Assembly (NCBI RefSeq): GCF_000182925.2
Contig: NC_026501.1
Span: forward strand, 5,497,917-5,561,916
DNA: 64,000 nucleotides
Origin: Neurospora crassa OR74A
Lineage: Eukaryota > Ascomycota > Sordariomycetes > Sordariales > Sordariaceae
Reading direction: 5' to 3'
Shown here: positions 1 through 11,123 of the stretch, one piece after another
How positions within the stretch are numbered: the stretch's first letter is position 1
How the letters are laid out: every line of letters begins with the position of its first letter
Notes under the pieces: generated by a model
Told to the model about the DNA's origin: nothing
What the model saw: the letters and a program-made list of their open reading frames with translations, nothing else
The model's database searches: none
Made by a program: the position numbers and the translations under genes

Positions 1-1300
1 TATTGTTAATTAATAATATACAAAAAGTATACGAAAGCGCGAAAAACGGCTATATAGGAATATACTAATAGGAAAAGCGTAAAATTCAAATAGTACTAAT
101 AATTCTTTTGCGGGTAGAAAGGGGGTTTCCGGTCCGTGCGTTAGTAAATTAATAGTGCAAACGTGGTTTTACGTGGATCCGCCCGCGAAAAGCACTAACT
201 CCTTACCCGGATTTTTTAGCGGCCCAGCTCGTGTAGGTATATAGAGATATACCTCCCCGGGCACTATTAGGGTATGGTCGCATCACCAACCCAGGCAACC
301 GAAAGCGGAAGTGGCAAGTCTTGGTTGAGATGTTCCCACCGTTAAACGCCAGACCCTATCTTGGCATTTCTTGGCATCAGGCATTTCGGACCCCTATCAT
401 CTAAGGTATTTTTTCAGGAGTTGGTAGAAGCCCTCGATTTTTCGACTTTAAACGCGTATAATTCCACAGCGCGGACGGCCGCTGAGGTGCACTATATATA
501 TTCTAATAGCTCTTTCAACAAGGAATCCGAATCTGAAGTCCGTTTTCGAATACAATAAAGACTCGTAGAGCTATAAGCGAAAATATCCAAAAATAGTACA
601 AATCGCAAAAATAAAGTAGAGGTTATATAATAGTATCTAAAAAGACGGATTTAATAATAAAATCCATCTTTAAATATCTTTTACTCTGAAGGTGAAATAG
701 TTAAAAGAAATAAAATTGAAATTTGGTTTTTAAATTATATTATAATAAAAAAGAAAGTTACGAAAAAACAGACTTTATATTCGGAATTAGCGTATTAATT
801 TGTATATAAAAGTCTATAACCTTTACTATATTATACTCTCCAATCTTTATTTTTTTTATAAAATTCAAAATTTTTAAAAAAATAAATTTAAAAAAAATAT
901 TCTTTTTACTCATTTTCCTTTATATCTTTGTATTAGAGTAGATTAAATACTTTTCTAAGTACTTTCAAATATACTAAATCCAAATTTTAAATCCGTTTTT
1001 AATTATCTCCACTTTTGGCCGTTATATAGTCGAAAAACTAAATTTTGAACTTTATTTCTTTTAACTATATCTTTACCAAAATAGAAGATATCCAAAAAGC
1101 AATTTCACTATTAAGTCCGTCTTTTTAAAAACTATTATATAACTTCTACTTCATTTTTGCCATTTTTACTATTTTTAGATATTTTCGCTTATAGCTCTAC
1201 GAGTCTTTATTATATTCGAACACGGACTTCAGATTTGGATTCCTTATTGAAAGAGCTATTAGAATATATATAGTACACCTAAGCGGCCGTTTGCGCTGTG
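1..1300. other. AT-rich RIP-mutated patch at the left edge
   Basis: The stretch is strongly AT-rich with runs of TpA and little CpA, as expected after repeat-induced point mutation. Islands of ordinary composition remain around 120-350 and after 1300. No intact reading frame of note is present. A short perfect hairpin (8-bp arms, 4-nt loop) lies at 235-254. The patch holds the inverted duplication listed separately. Confidence 0.8.
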
Positions 1301-1440
1301 GAATTATACGCGTTTAAAGTCGAAAAATCGAGGGCTTCTGCCAACCCCTAAAAAATGCCTCAGATGATGGGGGTGCCAAAGAGGGTCTGGCGTTTGGCGG
1401 TGGATACGAGGGTCTGGCGTTTGGCGGTGGGAATGGTTGT
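325..1440. repeat. Head-to-head inverted duplication of about 0.5 kb per arm
   Basis: The reverse complement of about 900-1440 aligns with about 325-860. Matching outer blocks include CGCCAGACCCT and CCCTCGATTTTTCGACTTTAA; matching inner blocks include CTACGAGTCTTTAT/ATAAAGACTCGTAG and the AAAAAGACGGA segment. Most mismatches are C/T or G/A, and the left arm has more TpA. The arms meet near position 880 with almost no spacer. It may be a degraded foldback element or two copies of one repeat inserted tail to tail. No coding sequence was recognised in it. Confidence 0.8.
1381..1431. repeat. Two-copy tandem repeat, 27-bp period
   Basis: GAGGGTCTGGCGTTTGGCGG occurs at 1381 and again at 1408. It lies at the outer end of the right arm of the inverted duplication. 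The left arm carries one matching copy (RIP-altered) near 337-356. Confidence 0.85.
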
Positions 1441-3890
1441 TGGTACCATTCGTCGAAATAATGTGAAGAAGGTCGCACAGTTCCCCGTATGTTGGGTTTG
1501 TGCAAGATTGCTCTTGTGCATTACGGGCGCAACATGTTGCACTGTCTTTACACCAGTTGGCGCTATCCACCCATAGATCATCGGCGGTTGCGATACAAGT
1601 GGTACACGAATAAAGAGCCTGGACAACTTGAACCCAATTCATCCAAAACATGGTACCTCTGGGCAAACAAGACATCTTGGTCTGTCCTGGCCAGAGCATT
1701 TACGAGAACACGCACTTGCTGGCTTGGTGGCTTTGCCGATTCTACTCGGTTTGCTGTTCCACAGACCATAAAGAAACATATGTCGGGATCACATCCAAAC
1801 CATGGTGATAGGATCACACTATTTGCTCTGTGAACCAACAGACCGTTCCTTCCCCGGGAATCGGAGGATTCAATGACAACGCCGCACAAACCAGCCCAAG
1901 GTACCGGATGTTGGGACGTGAAGACGGATCCTAGTGTATTAGGCGCCTTCACCACTAACTCCGCCACCACTCCCACAACCACCAACACGGCGCTTTCCGT
2001 GGTAACGAATCGGTCTCACCAAAGTCGAAGAAGGTACCTATTTGGTGAGGTGTTCAGCCAAACCTCCAGTTCTCTCGTCGTAGTACCATTCGTGATGATC
2101 TGGCATCTCGCCATCGCCCTAGCTTGACCTTGTTTGTCCCTTCCCGAAGCGAATAGGTACCTCTAGGCATCAATTCACTGTTCATGCATTACATAAACGG
2201 GCCAGGCGGCCATGTCTTGCGACCCTCCCCCGTGGCAGTCTCATCGCCTCACATCTTCGTCTTTACCACTACTTATATAAGCATCAATCAGACGGTTAGT
2301 CAGTTACATCTTGCAGCTGCCCGGCGGCCACAATCCAACGAGACCTGCTGGCGAGGGCAAGTCGTGCCGCCGTCCACTGGCTGCGATTGATTCTTGTTCT
2401 GAGCAGCTCCGTACCCGACCGGTAGGTTGTGAATACATAACTGCCAATCATCCCACTTTTTGCGGCGGTCCCGGTTATGGGCCGCATCCCTTTCTCCCCT
2501 CTTTTCTCTGGTAATCCCCCCACTTCCTCCGGCCACGCCGACGGTTAAGCCGGCCGGCCGGCCATCGCGACCGTTACCGTGACCGTGACTGTGACCGCTT
2601 CCTTTTCCCCACCTTTCTTTTCCCTATGATCCTCTTAATTTGGGCCTTCTTTTTCTAGCCCAACGGCCACAACGGAAGAGGCGACAACACATCTAGATGT
2701 CGCCCAATATCGTCCAAACATCATTGAGTCATCCATATGATGTATAACCACAATCGCGTTTGCACATATTTAATCATCTTTTCGCCTATTCGTTCCCCGA
2801 CTGTGGAACTACCCTAGCATCCTTTTCGTGATGACTGGAGATAGAAGACCTTCACACAATGCTTTCTCTCTCGTTTACATTGTTCCGCTCCAGTCCAGTT
2901 ACCCAATATTTTCACACGGACGAGAAGGCGCCACAGTTGGCGGTCGCATCCCCTTCGACCCCCGCCCACATGCCCGGAGGTTCTCATCTATTCCGATCAG
3001 GTTGGGTCGGGTCAGACTAGGGCCGGGACGAAAGCGACCGGCATTGTTCGTATGCACACGTGACTAATTGTTTTGCATTGCATTCAATTCCAGGATGTCT
3101 GTCTGCCTGCCTGTCTGTGTTGTCCCTTCCTTTCCCGCGAGAGACTGTTGCTGCCCGATGAGAGGTGTGATCTTTGATTGTTCCTTGCGCCGACCGAAAG
3201 CAATCGAGCTCGAGGGCTCCGTCGTTGTTAGCAACAAGAAAAGAAGACAACCAGATACGAATGGCAAAGTGACTGGACGAAGCCCTGGGAGCCTCAAAAG
3301 ATCGATATCAGGAATTTAGGATCAGATGCAACCGACTGGTATAGCCGTCACTGCCACTACCGAAAAAAATAAAAAATAAAAAAATAAAATAAAAATAAAA
3401 CCGATATGACCAATACAGCCACCAACACAACCATCACTCACAGTACTAATTATGGTACATAGACATGTGTTGATCATTGCCTGTTTATTGTTCTTCTGTT
3501 GACACATGATGACTGTTGCCTGTTCTCGTCTACATCAAAACATTATATCTTTCGCATTAATAACATCATCGAGGTATCAATTTTCTTGACTCGCTTAACT
3601 GAACAGAAGAAAACGCATGAATCTTTCCAACACCCCAGCAATCAGAGTAGGTAGGCAGTAAACCCTCTGTCAGCCATGTGGGCATTTCCCATTCACACAT
3701 CATACCTATCCTTCCAGCCGAGGACCCCGTTTATCCCATTATTACATCTCCAAGACATCTACGTATCCAAACTCCCACACCATGTATCCAAAGATCCACC
3801 ACAACTTGTATACCGGGAAAACCAACGACCCAATCCCCTCCCACTCTTAGACCAAAATTCATGTAAGGCTTCACTTCTAGGTGTTGCCCA
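1441..3890. other. No convincing gene
   Basis: Composition is ordinary here. Short frames overlap on both strands at 1304-2127, but none has a recognisable domain, consistent start or splice pattern; this could be a decayed gene next to the repeat. A GGCC-rich run and GTGACC-like hexamer repeats lie at about 2549-2600. An A/T-rich simple repeat lies at about 3361-3401. The right end is probably the 3' flank of the DUF7514 gene. Confidence 0.5.
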
Positions 3891-6181
3891 TTACCTATAA
3901 GACGGGCTAGACAGCCTCTCCCTATGCAACGGCCGTTCCCTCGAGCGCATCTCATCTCTCGACCCCCACCTTCCCTCCCTATCCCTCTCACGTTCCCTAT
4001 CTCTAGAGTCTCTATACCGATCCTGGGTGTCTACTCTACCACCGAGCATCGACCCGCCGCTACCACCCGTCCAATCCCGCCTATCAATATCCGCCCGACT
4101 ACCTGTCCGCCTATCGAGGTCGGCCTGTGCTAGATATGGACCGTTGGCTGTTCGTGCCCCTGGGCCCCGGCCGCCGCTGCGGCTGCTGTGCGGTGAGTGT
4201 GACAGGTCGAGGCCGTCGTCTTCGTCGTCGCGGTCCGTGTGCCGTTCGCGGTGCTCGCGGTCTCGACGGAGGGTGCCCGTGGAAATGCCACGGCTTCTTT
4301 CTCGGTCCCGGTCCCTGCGTGAAGTAGGTTCAAGCTCGTCGCTGTCTAGGTCGCGGTAGCGATCTCTGTCTCTGTCTCTGGTGCTTCGGTCTCGAACCCG
4401 ATCTCGGTCGTGGTCACGGTCCCTGTCTCTTTCTCGGTCGCGGTCGCGAGACTTGATCCGGATATCTCTCTCCCTCTCTCTGTCCATGTCCCTTTGGTCC
4501 AAAATCCTGCTCTCCTTGCTCCTCTTTGCCCTGCGTCGCCGGTCGACATCGTTCTCTGACTCGGTGAGATCCGATTCATCGTCGGAATATGATTTATGTC
4601 TGGAGTCGCGGTAAAGCTCCCTCACGGCTCTGTCAGGTCCAGTAACTCGGTCATCTTTCTGGCCCCTAGATCGGCTTCGTCGATCGTCGCCGACAATGGA
4701 AACGCCCGGGAAAAGATTGGAAATCTTGTCTTTGATACCGGACCCTATGCCCTTCCGCTTGGAGTCGTCCGCCCTTAGTGAAGAGGTAGTCGCCGGGACG
4801 ACCGCGATCGGGGGTTCCCTGCGCGAGTAGCTGTGGGATCGTGGTGAGATGCTGCGCCCGCCCATGGCCGCCGCTCGAGAAGAGGGCACACCGTCGGAGT
4901 TGAAGACGCGACGGGTTGATACGGGAGGCGGCTCTCGAGAATCTCGACTGCTTCGGCTGTGGTGGCGTCTTCCTGATCTCGAGCTTGCTGGTTCGACTTC
5001 TGCATCTGACGAGGAAGGGCTGGTGTAGTGACGGGGTTGGCTGAGGCGGCGAGGAACCGAAATTCGATCGGTGCGAAGTGGGATCTGCATTGACTGAGTC
5101 TCCTGGGGGATGATGTGCGGGTAGTCAGTGAAGCTGGGGCGTCGGCTCGTACGCTCTTCCTCAGACGGGAAGACCTTCCGTGGCGGGGCATAGCGGCCTC
5201 GACCAACATGATCGAGAGGATCTGGATCGATATCACTGGTCCTTTCACGCTCTGGTTCCCTAGGCCGTTCAGGAGATCTTCGAGGATCGTATCGATCTGT
5301 TCGTTCAGGAGGACGGACGTAAGAGACGGGAACAGGGCCGGAGCGTGTTTTGAAGTAATCATAATCCTGCGATCCGGACGCTTTGGGCCGGACGTGTGAA
5401 AACGGAACCTTTGCATCGGAGAAGTCATCCGCTTTAAGGTCTGCCTCAGGCGCTTCTCTCTCTTCCTTCGGTTCCTCTCTGGTGGTCGCCTCGGCACGAA
5501 GTTTTGTCGCACAACTTTGGTGCCACAGGTCGGTGTCTTGATCGGTATCAACGGGGAAAACTGTTGCCGGTAAGTCATCCGGAAACACCGTTCCAAATTC
5601 AGGATGCTTCAGAGACCAATTTTTGACCGCAAATTGAACGATCGGCACATGAGTTTGTGGCTCTAGCAGGATCTGAATGGCCTGCCACCGCGCAAAGCCT
5701 TTAACCGTAAGTGCCGGAATCGAAGGGGCCGCAAAGTCGTCCTCGGTGGGCAAAAGTATATGTTGGCATCCTTGAACTTGGTAGATGAACGAGATAGACT
5801 GAGGTGGCATGTTTACAAAAAGTCCTGCGTTGTCTGATCAGCACGAAGGGGGTACTGCTAATGTGCCATGTCATAACTTACTATCGTAGTCATGACCTGC
5901 AAGCTTGTAAAAAGCCGCCATCTTAGCAGGAGCTAAATGCTTCTCGTCTTTATCTCCAATGTCATTAATCTGTTCTCACGTTAGCGGTGAGGTACAGGGC
6001 CCGTTTGGAGGCGTGAGGAGGCGTGATAACATACAATGTGCAGAGCAAGAGCTCTCAGAAGGGCGTCAAGCAACGGTTTTGGTTTTGGTATCGGGATTTC
6101 GTCTGGTTTCGGATCATCATACATGTAGCCGTAGAAGATCTCCTTGACCTTCCCATTTGTCTCGGATGTTGGAGAAGCCAT
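3891..6181 (-). CDS. DUF7514-domain protein with Arg/Asp/Glu/Ser-rich tail
   Basis: I read three exons: 6181-6035, 5969-5882 and 5824-3891, giving about 722 aa. Donors are GTATGT and GTAAGT, acceptors AACAG and CGCAG, and phases agree. The first 190 residues resemble the fungal DUF7514 domain: YGYMYDDPKP, an exon-2 block with KMAAFYKLAGHDYD, then IYQVQGCQHIL, SIPALTVKGFARWQAIQILL and WHQSCATKL. The rest is low complexity and charged, with many RSRS-type motifs and a dense run of RD/RE dipeptides at about residues 515-575. Function of the family is unknown to me; the tail suggests an RNA- or chromatin-associated disordered protein, but that is inference. The start is the first ATG that keeps the conserved N-terminus. 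Confidence 0.88.
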
Positions 6182-7942
6182 GGTGACAATGCCTGCCTCA
6201 TGCCAGCTTCGAGTGTAGAAACGAGATTCAAGGTTGGTCGTGGTAACGGCGAACGAGCCGGCTTCAGTACTCTTGTCGTTGTTAATGCACACGCCCTGAA
6301 TGTGAGTGGGCTGATGGAAGGCTGAGATTTATGACAGCAGAGAGCCGAGGAGGATGTGCATGTAACAGAATCAGAAGTTCTTGGGCCCCAGTTTATGGCC
6401 AAGCTGATGCAGATGCGCCGATATAAGGCCTTGGCTCATATAGTATGACAGAGAGCCTGAGTAACGTGAGCTTGGGTGTTTTCTTGGGAAGCTGCATAAA
6501 ATGACTGAGGCAGAGTGGCTCGGCAACTGGTTCGTGGCTCCCGAAACGCAGACACTTTAGGTAGAAATAATGAATGGCCTAATTTCTATAGGCGAGATAG
6601 ATCAGGTGGGTCGGGCAACGACTGCAACAGCCCTTGTGGTGGATTGTAACAAGAAGTTGGAAGTCAAGTGAAGAAGATACTGCCAGTCGGGTTAGGTATC
6701 AGTCAAGCCGACAACCTGGGGGAGCTCAACCACTGACAGGTACCGCGACTTGTTTCTCGTTTGAGATGGATAAAGTAACGCCGCGAGACACAGGTCAGAA
6801 CAGAATCCAGCTAACGATAAATTTGGGGAACAAAAAGCCTCCAAAGACGATGCTTCGAGACAAGGGGGAGTGATGGTCGGAGAGACGTCCACTCAGTTCA
6901 ACTTGGTGAGAGGGTGTGGTTGCTTATGACTGGAACGGCGAGAAAGCACCAAGTGAGGACGCAGAAAAGTGAGGGCAGCCAGAAGGGTAGCAAGCCAAGA
7001 AGCTGGTGATAGGAAGGTCTTGACAGGCTGACGGGTGAACGCTGGACACGTGCACCCCCGCCGTTCATATCAACTGCGCTCGCAGCGGTGCTTGCCTGAA
7101 TACAAGCCTCCAATGGTAGCTCTCAGGGACCAGGCAGAATCCGGTTCTCGAATTTCCAAGATTCTCGAAGTGAGAAGGACACCTTAGAACCCTCTTGGTT
7201 CCACCACGCCCCGGGACCTGCATTTGGTGGTGCAAATTTTGTCAACCCAACGACCTGACAAATGGAAAGATACCTCCATAGCTTGCCAGCCTCCCTGAAG
7301 ATCTTGCCCGTCCAACTGTGGCCAAGGCATCGCGGTGCTGAACAGGGCGAAGGGATCAGCTCACCCACCGGACAATCGACAATTCCCTCGGAGAAGAGCC
7401 AAGCCAAGCGGAACAGGAACCCAACGTGACTCTGTTGCATCATCGATGGTGGGGCACAATTCGAGCAGTGGAGGCAGCCTGGCAGCTTGAGGTGGTTGGC
7501 GAGAACATAGAATTAAGGGTTAGGGTAAAAGATGCAATTGACCTTCCCACAGCTGCACCTCATGCATTGAGTTCATCCCATCTCAATTTCTTATCCCACC
7601 CACCGCCATGAACATACATGCGATCCAACTTTTCACATGAACCCAGCATTGGGTAACCAAATCCTAGCGGAGTTGTGAGCGTCCACACTGAACTGACAAG
7701 CCTGCCTCAAAGTGTATTACGTATTTTCGAATATTATTTTGATGCGAGCAATCAGTTTGGAAGTGGGTAATTCTGATCCCGGCTCCGGCCTCCGATTGCC
7801 GATCCGGGGTGCACGAACCCCGACGCGGGGCGGGCGCCGTAAAGTGGAGCCGGGGTCGGATGTCAAAACGGACGTCTTCTCGACAAGTTTTCGGAGCGGT
7901 ATCAGTCATCCATCTTTATTCTCTCTCTTTAGGCTAAGCCCA
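6182..7942. other. Intergenic, no gene seen
   Basis: This lies between the 5' end of the DUF7514 gene and the 3' end of the acetyltransferase gene. Short frames occur on both strands but none continues through plausible introns or shows a domain. It should hold the promoter and 5' leader of the DUF7514 gene. Confidence 0.55.
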
Positions 7943-8659
7943 TTATCCCCTCCCAGGAAAGTACCTGAAAGAAGGCATATCAACCAAAACCATTTCCGTT
8001 CCATCCTCAGTAGGCCTCGGTTCCCTCGCCTTCCAAGTGAGAACGTGTTCAAACCCACATTTCTTCAGGATATTCTGGCTCTTCCCATTTGCATCCGTCG
8101 TCAACGCCATCAGTCGTTCTTCTACCATCTCTTCTGAATTCTCATAAACCCCATTCCCGCCCCTCAACGTCCTCTCGTCACACTTCACCTCCGTCACTTC
8201 CCTGGGCAAGGCCTTCCATAGCGGCAACCAAGTCTTCAAGAACTCAGTCGCGATGCCCTGCCCCCACACCTCTTTCCTGAACATGTAGCCTAGCTTGGGC
8301 CATCCCAGGCTTGAGCTCCAGCTGTGACAGCCGCCGATGCCGATCAGCTTGCTCGGGTCCTCCTTGAAGCAGATGGCGAAGTTGAATGATTTGTTGTTTC
8401 CTTCTGGTGAGAGGAAGTAGTCTAGCTTGGCCTTGGCCTCGTCCAGACTGCTGTCAGGCTTGCCGGCGGAGGTCCAAAACATGACTTCCGGTTGCGTGCG
8501 CAGCTCGTGCAGGGCCTCTAGATCGGACGCAGCAAGGGGCCGGATGAGCAGCCTCTCTGTTTTGACAAACGGACGCTCCGAGATGAGCGGGAGAGGGAGG
8601 CGAGGTAGTGTTGACCTGACAGTTATGAAGGAGTCAGGAACCGGTGCTGCCTCTGCCAT
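7943..8659 (-). CDS. GNAT-family N-acetyltransferase (RimJ/RimL-like)
   Basis: A single exon of 238 aa. The start is taken at MAEAAP (8659); the frame is open further upstream, but those codons look like 5' leader. The fold signature is clear: ETERLLIRP-like strand (KTERLLIRPLAASDLEAL), then GIGGCHSW, GYMFRKEVWGQGIATEFL (the acetyl-CoA-binding motif A with its Q-G-x-A loop) and a late SQNILKKCGFEHV helix typical of this family. Members acetylate amino groups of proteins or small molecules; substrate cannot be told from sequence. About 30 residues between ERTLRGG and LMALTTDANG look like an insertion relative to the compact domain. Confidence 0.88.
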   Translation of the reverse strand: MAEAAPVPDSFITVRSTLPRLPLPLISERPFVKTERLLIRPLAASDLEALHELRTQPEVMFWTSAGKPDSSLDEAKAKLDYFLSPEGNNKSFNFAICFKEDPSKLIGIGGCHSWSSSLGWPKLGYMFRKEVWGQGIATEFLKTWLPLWKALPREVTEVKCDERTLRGGNGVYENSEEMVEERLMALTTDANGKSQNILKKCGFEHVLTWKAREPRPTEDGTEMVLVDMPSFRYFPGRG

Positions 8660-9288
8660 GGTGTGTGATGAAGGGTGTACGATGTGATATGATTTGGCGG
8701 TGACAGATGATACATGAATAGGTAAGTTGGTACGTATGATTAACACACAGAACGAGTCCGGAGTAAGAAAAAAATCTGGGAAGTGAAGTTCAAATTTCTC
8801 GTGGGAAGAGAGTTAACTCTGGTATTATATATCCACCCGCACATCCACTGCCTTATAGCTTTAGCCTTTGGCGAGTGAGTCACACCGCCTGACAGATATG
8901 AATCTTCCAGTGAGCTCCTGGTCACGTTCAAAGTAGCTGCAGCGGTCCCCAATGCCAAGGGCTGAACCGCGCTAGCGAGATGGCCAGCTCCTGGAAGTGA
9001 AGTGTTGGATCGCTCAAGACATGGAGAAGAGCCGCCTTTCGTAATAGATCTTACCCAGCGTTCGCGTAGCAGTTGAGGCATTCATCTGCTTTCCCCCATC
9101 ACAGAGACGAGCAATGGCATTGCTAGAGCACGCAGTCTAGGGTGGATGCAGGATCGACTTGCAGAACGAAAACCAACCACATGCTTGACCATTTATTCAT
9201 TCATGCTCGTTCTAGGGAGCAATGCAGGATATCCCATTTCCCGTGATGAAAACCTGAACCTCCCAATCCCAGCCACGATAATAAACGC
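8660..9288. other. Intergenic, no gene seen
   Basis: Region between the acetyltransferase start and the eL20 stop codon. It should contain the acetyltransferase promoter and the eL20 3' UTR. No other signal was recognised. Confidence 0.6.
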
Positions 9289-10351
9289 TTAAGCAAAGGT
9301 AGCGGGGCGCTTGGCGCTGAAGATCTTCTTGTTGGAGATCTTGGGGACGCGGTGGGGAAGAGGGAAGGAGAGCTTCTTGGTAACAAGCTGCTTGAGGTAG
9401 GGGCGCTTGATGTCCTCGGTCTTCTCGAGCTCAACGACCTTGAGGATCTGTAATGGGGGGTTAGCATACTAGGGGCCTGGAAACAGGTGTGATGGGTGCA
9501 ACGTACGTGGATGGACCTGAAGCGGGCACGGTGGCGAGCAGCCATGTCGGAGTAGAGAGCCTCGACAGCGGCGGTGCGGGAGAGCTCACGGTACTCCTTG
9601 TACATGTTGTGGGTGCCAGAGCGGGAGTCGTAGCGGATCCAAACACCGAAGTTCTTGACCTTCAGGGGGTGCTTCTCGGTGATCTGATAACGGGTTCATT
9701 AGTTTGTTGTCCCAAAGGTATCCATGCCCATTAGACGCTGCTACATACCACGTTGCAGGTGACGATCTCGCCAGTAGCCTTCTTGACCTTGCGGAGACCG
9801 CGAAGGAAGTACCAGAAGCGGGACTTAGCAACGACCGCATTGGGCGCGAAGATGCGCATGCGGTAGAGGGCAGGAGTCGGGTTGGACTCGGTGGGCAAGT
9901 GGCGCCCAATGACCTGGTACTCCTGGAGACGACCTGAAGCATGACGTTAGCTGCTGCTTCAATATCACCATCGTCACGATCCCCACGCAGTCCCAGAAAT
10001 GACGGTTGATATCGGCTTGGCTCTGTTGAAAATCGGTTTCGCTCGGTTGTTATCGTGTTGTAGAAATCGCCCAGTTGCACTCGAACTCAGTCGTCCAGCC
10101 TTCGTCGGTCAAAACAGCCAATTCCCCACGAAGATCCGTTTCCTGTCGTCATTGAACGTGTCTGCGCAGTCCCAGAACGAGCCCCAAGCGACAAATCCGC
10201 CATTATATCGTTATTCATTGAAAGTCGCATCTCGTCGGGAAGCCGGTTTCGCGATCGGATTGTTGTTCGATGTTGTGACGTTGCTGTCGCAATATTCACA
10301 CCTCTGCGCGGGTCGGAACGACCAAGGAAAAAGAAGCAATCGCTTACCCAT
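9289..10351 (-). CDS. rpl20: 60S ribosomal protein eL20 (L20/L18a)
   Basis: Four exons: 10351-10348, 9933-9749, 9683-9507 and 9447-9289, giving 174 aa, the usual fungal length. Exon 1 codes only ATG plus one base; the GGT codon for Gly2 is completed after a 414-bp intron. The protein begins [17 protein letters not shown] and includes [36 protein letters not shown] and the C-terminal [13 protein letters not shown], all diagnostic for eL20. It is a structural protein of the large ribosomal subunit in the cytoplasm. The near-ATG intron and its length are common in fungal ribosomal protein genes and may bear on expression. All donors are GT and all phases agree. Confidence 0.97.
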
Positions 10352-11123
10352 CTTTTCAAAAATTAGCGATGCTTCGATAGCCGTGAGAATGCCAGGGAGC
10401 AAAGACTTACTGTGATTATTCGTCGCTAGGTACCGCGAGAATTTCGTTCTGTTGAGCTGAAGGATGTCTCGAATTAGCGGGCACGCGAGGAAAAAAATCC
10501 GGGTGTGCTTGTTAGGGCTCATCGTGCTCGGGCCAAAAATTTCTGGGCCACACAGCCTTTAGCCACAACGTGGCGGTGCGCCAAGCAGTCCCCTCCTTGC
10601 AGTTTTCAGTCACTGACGGGAGCTCCTTGTGAAGGTGCACATGTGGGGCGGCAGGTACGCCTGGCTAGGCAACTGAACAGCAGTGAACCGCGACTGCCAG
10701 GGAGCCAAGGAGCATCCCCCGTCGAATGCTCGGAACGACCAGCGACAAAAGTGCAACGATGCAGTGAGCTCAAAGACCAATCACATTCCAGACTCCCATC
10801 TTTTTTAAGCTGCAAGCTTCCATCGACGTTCACCTTCCAAGTGGTCACTCTTGTTTCAAGCAACGGCTGATTTCAGAATTACATACCTACCTAATCATTA
10901 TATTTTCAATTACGTTGCTCTCAGTTGGACGCCCAAATCAACCTTCAGTTTGGTCGTTCTGTCTGTCAAGGAGGGACCGTCCTGTCCTCAGCAAATTAGG
11001 GCGCCAGAAGCTCCAAAGCTACGTAGCCCGTCTAGGCCACAACCGCCTTGCGCCCGGATCTCACACCACAACATCAACAGCTAGCTGCCAGTGTGTGGCT
11101 CAGGGTGAGATCAAGATACAAAA
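10352..11123. other. Divergent promoter region, eL20 / CSN12
   Basis: The two genes are transcribed away from each other with 772 bp between start codons. The part next to eL20 could hold a 5'-UTR intron (a GTAAGT near 10412 and a GCTAAT branch-like site just before the ATG on the minus strand), which I could not confirm. No other coding sequence was recognised. Confidence 0.55.
10512..10519 (-). promoter_or_regulatory. ARCCCTAA-type element upstream of eL20
   Basis: AGCCCTAA on the minus strand lies about 160 bp before the eL20 ATG. The sequence fits the Tbf1-type ARCCCTAA box known from ribosomal protein promoters of several fungi. An 8-bp match can be chance, so this is a suggestion only. 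Confidence 0.35.

Noticed and set aside
1578-1988. 136-codon minus frame next to the left repeat
   Set aside because: It lacks a supported ATG, overlaps other frames of equal quality and has no similarity that I can name.
4027-5399. Several plus-strand and second-frame open reading frames over the DUF7514 gene
   Set aside because: They are shadows of the repetitive Arg/Asp/Ser codons of the real minus-strand gene.
9999-10415. 138-codon plus-strand frame
   Set aside because: It lies within the eL20 first intron and leader and shows no domain; the eL20 gene model explains the region.
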